Of a stretch of DNA of 15,690 nucleotides, positions 1 to 5,670 are shown piece after piece. The stretch covers positions 1 to 15,690 of the forward strand of contig QKAI01000013.1 of the NCBI GenBank assembly GCA_003246505.1. Reading direction: 5' to 3'. Source of the stretch: Spirochaetaceae bacterium (GTDB taxonomy: Bacteria > Spirochaetota > Spirochaetia > DSM-2461). The notes beneath the pieces were generated by a model. That model searched no databases, had not been told where the DNA came from, and saw nothing but the letters and a program-made list of their open reading frames with translations. The position numbers were made by a program, and so were the translations under genes. Each line of letters opens with the position of its first letter. The stretch's first letter is position 1.

Positions 1-24
1 CATTTTTTAACCAACCGTTTAATC

Positions 25-53
25 AAAATAAGTCAATCCCTAATAATTGTCAA
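25..53 (-). promoter_or_regulatory. Putative sigma70-type promoter firing leftwards out of the window
   Basis: Read on the minus strand there is a perfect -35 box TTGACA (53-48), a 17-nt spacer and TATTTT (30-25) as a 4/6 -10 box. An ATG lies at 3-1, about 21 nt downstream of the -10 box, and could be the start codon of a gene lying outside the window. No convincing Shine-Dalgarno precedes that ATG, so the downstream gene is unproven. Box matches are seen directly; promoter activity is inferred. Confidence 0.5.
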
Positions 54-68
54 GGGGAAACCTGATTT

Positions 69-78
69 GGGAATTCCC
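69..78. repeat. Perfect 10-bp palindrome between divergent promoters
   Basis: The sequence GGGAATTCCC is a perfect palindrome sitting almost midway between the -35 box of the leftward promoter (48-53) and the -35 box of the rightward promoter (89-94). This is a plausible place for a regulator acting on both promoters. A 10-bp palindrome can arise by chance, so an operator role is only inferred. Confidence 0.3.
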
Positions 79-88
79 GCTCCGGGGG

Positions 89-116
89 TTGTCTTTTTAG
101 CGGGGAACTCTATAAT
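89..116 (+). promoter_or_regulatory. Promoter for the GNAT-methyltransferase operon, predicted leaderless
   Basis: TTGTCT (89-94, 4/6 match to the -35 consensus), a 16-nt spacer and a perfect TATAAT (111-116) form a strong sigma70-type promoter. The ATG of the acetyltransferase is at 123, only 6 nt after the -10 box, where transcription would be expected to begin. There is no Shine-Dalgarno sequence before that ATG. The transcript is therefore predicted to start at or within a base or two of the start codon. Confidence 0.68.
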
Positions 117-122
117 CATCCT

Positions 123-554
123 ATGCTATATACCCCGATGACAATAGACGACTATGAAGAAGCCTACCGGCTCTGGACCTCCACGCCGGGAATGGGCCTG
201 CGGTCCCTGGATGACTCCCGGGAGGGGATAGGGAGGTTTCTCAAGCGGAACGGGACGACCAATTTCGTCTGCCGTACCGACGCGGGACTGGGGGGAATCA
301 TCCTCTGCGGCCATGACGGACGGCGGGGATATATCTACCATATGGCGGTGCGCCCCGATTGCCGGCGCCGGGGCATCGGCAGGGAATTGGTGCGGCTTGC
401 CCTGGATTCCCTGGATCGGGAGGGGATAGCAAAGGCCGCCCTGGTCGTTTTTGAAAGCAATGAAGAGGGCAACCGCTTCTGGGAATCCCTGGGATTTGGC
501 GCTCGGCAGGATCTGGTTTACCGTAACAGGGTCATCGACGCCCGGAATCAATAA
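123..554 (+). CDS. GNAT-family N-acetyltransferase
   Basis: This 143-residue protein is a single-domain GCN5-related acetyltransferase, the usual length for the family. These enzymes transfer the acetyl group of acetyl-CoA to an amine of a small molecule or protein. The acetyl-CoA pyrophosphate-binding motif A is clear: a beta-strand with YIYHMAVRPD (70-79) followed by RRGIGRELV (82-90), matching the R/Q-x-x-G-x-G/A loop. The C-terminal N-x-x-G-N-R-F-W-E-S-L-G-F stretch (113-125) is the typical motif B region. The substrate cannot be read from the sequence. The ATG at 123 has no ribosome binding site, but a perfect -10 box ends at 116, so translation is probably leaderless. An internal ATG at 138 (residue 6) also lacks a ribosome binding site and would clip the first strand. 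The next gene begins 17 bp after the stop, so the two are probably co-transcribed. Confidence 0.92.
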   Translation: MLYTPMTIDDYEEAYRLWTSTPGMGLRSLDDSREGIGRFLKRNGTTNFVCRTDAGLGGIILCGHDGRRGYIYHMAVRPDCRRRGIGRELVRLALDSLDREGIAKAALVVFESNEEGNRFWESLGFGARQDLVYRNRVIDARNQ

Positions 555-557
555 AAA

Positions 558-563
558 AGAGGA
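558..563 (+). promoter_or_regulatory. Ribosome binding site supporting a GTG start
   Basis: AGAGGA ends 8 nt before the GTG at 572. It supports GTG as the methyltransferase start and shows that the second gene of this pair uses ordinary leadered initiation, unlike the first. Confidence 0.65.
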
Positions 564-571
564 ATTTACCC

Positions 572-1192
572 GTGATAGACAAATATTTCGACAGGGCCGC
601 CGCCGAATGGGATCAGCAGGAGTACCGCCTGAACCGGCTTAAGGTCATAGCCCGGGCCATGGAAAGGGAAATCCCCCTGATTAAGACAATGAAAGGCCTG
701 GATTTCGGCTGCGGCACCGGCCTTCTGGGTTTTAGTCTGATAGATAAAATAGCCTATATGACCTTTGTCGATACCTCCGAGGGGATGATAGAACAGGTTC
801 GTCTTAAGGCGGAGAGGGACTATGCCGGCCGGGCGGGCTGGCAGGTCAGGGATATCGTAGCCGAGGGCCTGGAAGGCTGTTTCGATCTTATCGTTTCCAA
901 TATGGCCCTTCACCACATACCCGATGTAACCGCCGCCCTTACCATTCTGAGCCGGGCCCTGAACAGGGGCGGCTATATGGGCCTGTGCGATCTGGAAAGG
1001 GAGGACGGGACCTTCCACGGGGAGGGGGCGGACATTCCCCACCCGGGCTTCGACGTGGATGGGATGGAAAGCCTACTGTCCTCCCTTGGCCTGGAAAAGG
1101 TTTCCACCACCACCCCCTTCGTGAACCGGAAGGTGGTGGAGGGAGAGGAAAGGGAATATCCCCTCTTCCTCACGGTGTTCCGGAAGAACTGA
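572..1192 (+). CDS. Class I SAM-dependent methyltransferase
   Basis: This 206-residue protein is a Rossmann-fold methyltransferase of the UbiE/Methyltransf_11-25 type, predicted to be a soluble cytoplasmic enzyme. Motif I is LDFGCGTGLLG (43-53), which binds S-adenosylmethionine. An acidic residue at the end of strand 2 (FVD, D67) would contact the ribose, and the motif IV region reads FDLIVSNMALHHIPD (104-118). The N-terminal FDRAAAEWD is common in this group. The methyl acceptor (small molecule, protein or other) cannot be deduced. It starts with GTG at 572, preceded by AGAGGA, and lies 17 bp after the acetyltransferase, so the two likely form an operon. Its last 23 bp overlap the end of the convergent minus-strand activase gene, with no terminator between them. 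Confidence 0.9.
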   Translation: MIDKYFDRAAAEWDQQEYRLNRLKVIARAMEREIPLIKTMKGLDFGCGTGLLGFSLIDKIAYMTFVDTSEGMIEQVRLKAERDYAGRAGWQVRDIVAEGLEGCFDLIVSNMALHHIPDVTAALTILSRALNRGGYMGLCDLEREDGTFHGEGADIPHPGFDVDGMESLLSSLGLEKVSTTTPFVNRKVVEGEEREYPLFLTVFRKN

Positions 1193-4100
1193 GTTCCCTC
1201 TCCTGGGCCCGGTGCCGCTCCTTGGTATTGATGATGAGCATCTGGAGCCGGTTCTCCACGTTGGCGAAGCTGGTATCCGGATCGTAATCCAGGGCCAGCA
1301 CCTGTATGTGGGGCATCTCCTTTTTTATGGCCTTCACCAGCCCCCGGCCGGTGACATGGTTGGGCAGGCAGCCGAAGGGCTGCAGGATCAGGAATGAGTT
1401 GACCCCGTGCTCCGCATTGTGAAGGATTTCCCCGGCGATCATCCAGCCCTCCCCGGAGGTGAAGGTTTTGTCGATGATATGCTGGGACTTCCGGGCGATG
1501 TCCCTCAGGTCCGGCTTGTCCTGCCACAGGGGATGCCTTTTGGCGATCCGGGCCACCCGCCCTATGACATGGCTCACGTACTTTTCCGTCGCCTTGGTGA
1601 AGAAGAGCTTCACCGCCGGTACGGACACATGGTATTCGGCGCTCTGGTCGATCTCCAGGAGGTACTCCCGGTGGATATTGTAAAAGAGGTTGGGCATGAC
1701 CACCTCTATGCCGTTGCCCTCCAGATAGGATTCGATATGGTTGTTCGATCCGGGATGGAAATTCAGGAGGAACTCCCCTATCATGAAGACCCGGGGCTTT
1801 CGGCTGCTCCGGTCGTAGGCCATCTCCGCAAGGCGCTCCACCCCCCTTTCAAAGGCTTTTATCACCGTCTTGAGGGATTTGTCGTACCCGTCGGCCATGG
1901 CCAGGACCGTCTCCTCGAAGATCCGGTTCGTCTCCCCGGGATTCTTCTCGTAGGGACGGATCTTGCGGCGCAGGTCCTCCAGGACGTCGTTCATGGTTAA
2001 CCCCCAGAGCATATTCAGCTCAAAGATAGGGTTAAGGGAGAATCCGGGATGGAGGTTCTTGTAGTCCTTGTCCAGGGTGGTGAGCAGGGTATTCCCGTAT
2101 CCCGCGTCATCCAGGGCCTGCCGGGCCATCATGGCGTAATGGGCCAGACGGCAGTCGCACTGGTCCTTGGCCAGGATCAGCACGCAGTCGTCCGGGTTGT
2201 GTTTTCCCGAATCCAGAAGGGCCAGGAACTCCCCGATATTGATCTGGGCGGGGAAGCACATGTCGTTGTGGACGTACTTCTTCCCCAGGGAGATGGCCCG
2301 TTCTCCCGCCATGGGCAGGGGCTCCACCCGGTAGCCCTGCCCCCGCAGGGCGGCCGTTGCTATCTGGGCGAAGGCCCAGGAGACGTTGGGCACGAAGATG
2401 GTTTTGTCCCTGTCCTTCTTCTCGTAGGGACGGTCGTAGGGTTTCACCTCCCGTACCTCGGGCATGACCCCCTTCTCCCTGCGGGTACGGACCGTCTCGA
2501 TGAAGGATTTGACCCGAATGTTCAGGGGGCCGGTCACGTCGCTCTCGTCCATCTTGAGGGAGAGGGGGCTCTTTCCGGCGCCCAGGGAGAGGATGCGGTT
2601 CAGCTCGTCGGTGATGACCGCGTCGTGGCCGCAGCCGAAGCTGACGATCTGCACGTACTCCAGGCGGGGATCCTCGATAACCTTCTGGGCGGCGGCGAAC
2701 ATGCGCACGTGGTAGTTGACGGTCAGTTCCGCCCGGATGGAGTCCAGCCGTGTCTCGTGGAGCCCGGGCAGGGCGTCCAGGGGGAGCACGGCGATGTTGT
2801 CCCGGGTGAAATAATCGGAGAGGTTATGGTTGATGAGGGGGTCCGAATGGTAGGGCCGGCCCGCCATGACCACGGCGAATTCCTCCTTGCCCAGGGAGTC
2901 GAGGATCTTGAGCCCCTCCTCCTGCATGGTGTGGTGGAATTCGGCCAGGGCCCGGTCGCCCTGCTCTATGGCGTCCAGGATGGTCTCCTCGGGCAGGCCG
3001 AAGGTGCTGCGGAAGAACTCCACGATTGATTTCTGCCGTGACTTCCGGTCCACCCAGTGGAAGACGGGGGTATCGAAGGGGATCCCGTGCTTCTCCTCCG
3101 GCTCCTGGCTGGCCTGGAGCACCATGGGGTACCCCTTCAGGACGGCGCAGGCGTGCTGGCTGGTGGGGACGTACTTGTTCTCCGGCACCATGCGGTTCAT
3201 GATGGGCATGAAGATCCGGTCCACCTTCCGGGCGATCAGATCGTTCAGGTGCCCGTGGGAGAGTTTGGCGGGGAAGCACACCGTGTCCGAGGGGACCGAG
3301 GCCAGCCCCTCCTCGAACATCTTCCGGCTGGACCGGGAGGAGAGCTGCACCTTGAATCCCAGGGCGGTGAAGATGGTGTTCCAGAAGGGGTAGCTCTCCC
3401 AGAAATCAAGGGACCGGGGAAATCCGATGGTGATGTCCTTCTTTGGGGAGATCACATTCACCGGATACTCCTTGAGGAGGTAGCCCTCCCGGGCTTTGAA
3501 GAGATCCCGGCTCTGCCGTCCCGCGCTGCCCAGTTTCTTCAGCTTCTCACGGGTGGCCGCATCCTTGGCATCCCCCAGGATCTCCCCCCTTTCGCAGCGG
3601 TTCCCCGTGATGTGGCTCTCTCCGCTGGAGAAGAGAATGCGTGTTCTGTTGCAGTTGTTGGAGCAGAAGGGGCAGATGAGCCCGGTCTCCCTCTCGTAGG
3701 AGAAGTTCTCCAGCTCCTCCCAGCTGAGGAAGCGGCTCTTTGCCGTCCCGGGGGAGGCGGCGGCCTTTCTTTTGGTAAGCAGGGCTATGCCTATGGCCCC
3801 CATTTCTCCCGGATAGGGGGCGCGCACCACCTCCCGGCCGGTGAATTTCTCCAGGGCCCGGAGGACCGCGTTATTCCGGAAGGTCCCCCCCTGGACGACG
3901 ATCCTCTCCCCCAGGGCCTTCATGTTGGTGAGGCGGATCACCTTGGTGAAGACGTTCTCCACGATGGAGTTGCACAGCCCCGCCATGATGTCCGCGGGGG
4001 TTTTGCCGTTCTTCTGCTCCGTTATGATGGAGGAGTTCATGAAAACGGTGCACCGGGACCCCAGCACGGAGGGGCTCTTTGACTGGAAGGCCAGGGGGGC

Positions 4101-5564
4101 TATCTCCGCCACGGGGATGTTCAGGGAGTCGGCGAAATTCTCCAGGAAGGAGCCGCAGCCCGCGGAACAGGCCTCGTTCAGGGTGATCCCCGTAACAATA
4201 CCCTCCCCCAGGAAGATGGCCTTCATGTCCTGCCCGCCGATGTCCAGGATAAAGGAGGCCCCCGGGGCGTACTTCAGGGCCGCCTCGGTATGGGCCACGG
4301 TCTCCACGGTGTGATAATCCCCCCGGAAGGCCTTATTGAAAAGAAGTTCCCCGTAGCCGGTGGTTCCCGTTCCCTTGATGTTCAGGGTGATGTTCAGCTC
4401 GTCCGCCCTCTTTTTCAGGTCCAGCAGGGCTTCCTTGACCACCCGGAGCGGTTCCCCGTGGTTCTTCCCGTAATAGGTGTAGACCAGGTTCTCCTCCTCG
4501 TCCAGGAGGACGAATTTGCTGGTGGTTGATCCCGCGTCGATTCCCAGCCAGACGTCCAGGGTCCGGCCGTCATGGTCGGCTAAATCCGGTGCCGGGGGAA
4601 GCTCATACCTTTCGGAGAACTCCTTTTCCTCATCGGGAGTGGCGAAGTAGGGCTCCGCCAGATCGCTCCCCACCCCCTTGTCCGGGTGGGTGAAGGCGCT
4701 GTGGGCGATGAGTTCCTCCAGAAGCAGGGAGGGGGCTTCGGCGAACATGGCCGGAATGCCCAGGGCCGCCCCGTAGGCGATCATGACCTGGGGATTCTCC
4801 GGGATGATAACCTGCTCCGCTGTCAGATTCAGCCTTTCGGCGAAGACCTCCACCAGGCGGGGATTGAAATGGAGGGGCCCCCCTTCGAAGATAACCGGGG
4901 GATGGATCTCCAGTCCCTGGGCCAGACCCCCGATGGTCTGCTTGGCGATGGCGTGGTAGCAGGAGAGGGCCAGATCCTCCTTCCCGATGCCCGCGTTCAG
5001 GAGGGGCTGGATATCGGTCTTGGCGAAAACGCCGCACCGGCCGGAAATGTCGTAAACCGTATTCCCCCGCTGGGCGAAGAGATTCAGATCGTCTATGTGC
5101 AGCTTGAGTATGCCCGCCACCTCATCCAGGAAGGCCCCTGTCCCACCGGCGCAGCTGCCGTTCATGCGCATGTCCGAGGCGACGAGCTGGCCGCTTTTCT
5201 CATCCCGGTGGAAGAAGGTGACCTTGGCGTCCTGCCCCCCCAGCTCCACGGCGACCCGGGTCTGGGGATAGAACTCCCTCACAGCCAGGGAGTTGGCCAC
5301 CACTTCCTGGATGTAGGAAGCCCCCATCTCCCGGGAGAGCTCCCGGGATCCGGATCCGCAGAAGACGGGAACCACATGGATCCCGGGGAATTTATCGGCG
5401 ATGTCCGACAGGAGCCGGAGGGCCGCCGTCCTCTGTTCCGCCCCGTGGCGGCGGTAATCGTGATGGATAAGGGTCTTATCCCCGTCCACCAGGGCCGCTT
5501 TAACCGTGGTGGAACCTATATCAATACCTAACCAGTAGGTTTTCTTATCATCGGTCCTTGTCAT
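1170..5564 (-). CDS. Giant activase-dehydratase fusion: two BadF/BcrA-type ATPase modules plus HgdB-like Fe-S modules
   Basis: This 1464-residue protein belongs to the 2-hydroxyacyl-CoA dehydratase activator/benzoyl-CoA reductase ATPase superfamily (BcrAD_BadFG), which uses ATP to push low-potential electrons into a partner Fe-S enzyme. ATPase module 1 spans about 11-270, with phosphate loop GIDIGSTTVK (13-22) and cysteines C138 (GSCAGGTG) and C177 (GRCGVF). Module 2 spans about 339-597, with GIDAGSTTSK (341-350), C466 (NEACSAGC) and C505 (GSRCTVF). Both cysteine pairs are 39 residues apart, matching the cluster ligands of HgdC. A CxxCxxxC set (631-638) plus C657 follows. The rest is a DUF2229 region and two HgdB-like modules (about 710-1025 and 1054-1445) with CFPA motifs at 762-766 and 1103-1107 and FGC motifs near 976 and 1397. 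It is probably a cytoplasmic anaerobic redox enzyme; the substrate is unknown. The ATG at 5564 has no Shine-Dalgarno and a -10 box lies 8 nt upstream. Confidence 0.9.
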   Translation of the reverse strand: MTRTDDKKTYWLGIDIGSTTVKAALVDGDKTLIHHDYRRHGAEQRTAALRLLSDIADKFPGIHVVPVFCGSGSRELSREMGASYIQEVVANSLAVREFYPQTRVAVELGGQDAKVTFFHRDEKSGQLVASDMRMNGSCAGGTGAFLDEVAGILKLHIDDLNLFAQRGNTVYDISGRCGVFAKTDIQPLLNAGIGKEDLALSCYHAIAKQTIGGLAQGLEIHPPVIFEGGPLHFNPRLVEVFAERLNLTAEQVIIPENPQVMIAYGAALGIPAMFAEAPSLLLEELIAHSAFTHPDKGVGSDLAEPYFATPDEEKEFSERYELPPAPDLADHDGRTLDVWLGIDAGSTTSKFVLLDEEENLVYTYYGKNHGEPLRVVKEALLDLKKRADELNITLNIKGTGTTGYGELLFNKAFRGDYHTVETVAHTEAALKYAPGASFILDIGGQDMKAIFLGEGIVTGITLNEACSAGCGSFLENFADSLNIPVAEIAPLAFQSKSPSVLGSRCTVFMNSSIITEQKNGKTPADIMAGLCNSIVENVFTKVIRLTNMKALGERIVVQGGTFRNNAVLRALEKFTGREVVRAPYPGEMGAIGIALLTKRKAAASPGTAKSRFLSWEELENFSYERETGLICPFCSNNCNRTRILFSSGESHITGNRCERGEILGDAKDAATREKLKKLGSAGRQSRDLFKAREGYLLKEYPVNVISPKKDITIGFPRSLDFWESYPFWNTIFTALGFKVQLSSRSSRKMFEEGLASVPSDTVCFPAKLSHGHLNDLIARKVDRIFMPIMNRMVPENKYVPTSQHACAVLKGYPMVLQASQEPEEKHGIPFDTPVFHWVDRKSRQKSIVEFFRSTFGLPEETILDAIEQGDRALAEFHHTMQEEGLKILDSLGKEEFAVVMAGRPYHSDPLINHNLSDYFTRDNIAVLPLDALPGLHETRLDSIRAELTVNYHVRMFAAAQKVIEDPRLEYVQIVSFGCGHDAVITDELNRILSLGAGKSPLSLKMDESDVTGPLNIRVKSFIETVRTRREKGVMPEVREVKPYDRPYEKKDRDKTIFVPNVSWAFAQIATAALRGQGYRVEPLPMAGERAISLGKKYVHNDMCFPAQINIGEFLALLDSGKHNPDDCVLILAKDQCDCRLAHYAMMARQALDDAGYGNTLLTTLDKDYKNLHPGFSLNPIFELNMLWGLTMNDVLEDLRRKIRPYEKNPGETNRIFEETVLAMADGYDKSLKTVIKAFERGVERLAEMAYDRSSRKPRVFMIGEFLLNFHPGSNNHIESYLEGNGIEVVMPNLFYNIHREYLLEIDQSAEYHVSVPAVKLFFTKATEKYVSHVIGRVARIAKRHPLWQDKPDLRDIARKSQHIIDKTFTSGEGWMIAGEILHNAEHGVNSFLILQPFGCLPNHVTGRGLVKAIKKEMPHIQVLALDYDPDTSFANVENRLQMLIINTKERHRAQERELSSSGTP

Positions 5565-5572
5565 GGAGTTAA

Positions 5573-5601
5573 ATCATAGAACTTTTCCTATGTTTTTTCC
5601 A
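5573..5601 (-). promoter_or_regulatory. Promoter for the activase fusion, predicted near-leaderless
   Basis: On the minus strand TGGAAA (5601-5596, 4/6 match to the -35 box), a 17-nt spacer and TATGAT (5578-5573, 5/6 match to the -10 box) precede the activase ATG by only 8 nt (TTAACTCC). No purine-rich Shine-Dalgarno exists in this gap, and no in-frame alternative ATG, GTG or TTG follows closely. Transcription would start within about 0-2 nt of the start codon. Confidence 0.5.
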
Positions 5602-5627
5602 GTGGGAACAGCCGTTTATACTTTTCC

Positions 5628-5656
5628 TTGATTTTGGGGAAATTCTTTTTCATAAT
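5628..5656 (+). promoter_or_regulatory. Candidate promoter for the Cache sensor kinase
   Basis: TTGATT (5628-5633, 4/6), a 17-nt spacer and CATAAT (5651-5656, 5/6) form a well-spaced promoter. It would start transcription about 8 nt before the ATG, beyond the Shine-Dalgarno AGGAG at 5657-5661. A second candidate -10, TATACT (5617-5622, 5/6), has only a poor -35 but would give a roughly 40-nt leader that includes the Shine-Dalgarno. Which is used cannot be settled by eye. Confidence 0.35.
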
Positions 5657-5661
5657 AGGAG
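5657..5661 (+). promoter_or_regulatory. Ribosome binding site of the Cache sensor kinase
   Basis: AGGAG lies 9 nt before the ATG at 5671 and supports that start. Its position relative to the CATAAT box matters for choosing between the two candidate promoters. Confidence 0.55.
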
Positions 5662-5670
5662 CAGGGAATC

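Noticed and set aside
2049..4082. Open plus-strand frames (2049-3029 and 3057-4082) opposite the activase fusion
   Set aside because: They mirror the coding frame of the activase, carry no domain or ribosome binding site, and conflict with a strongly supported gene.
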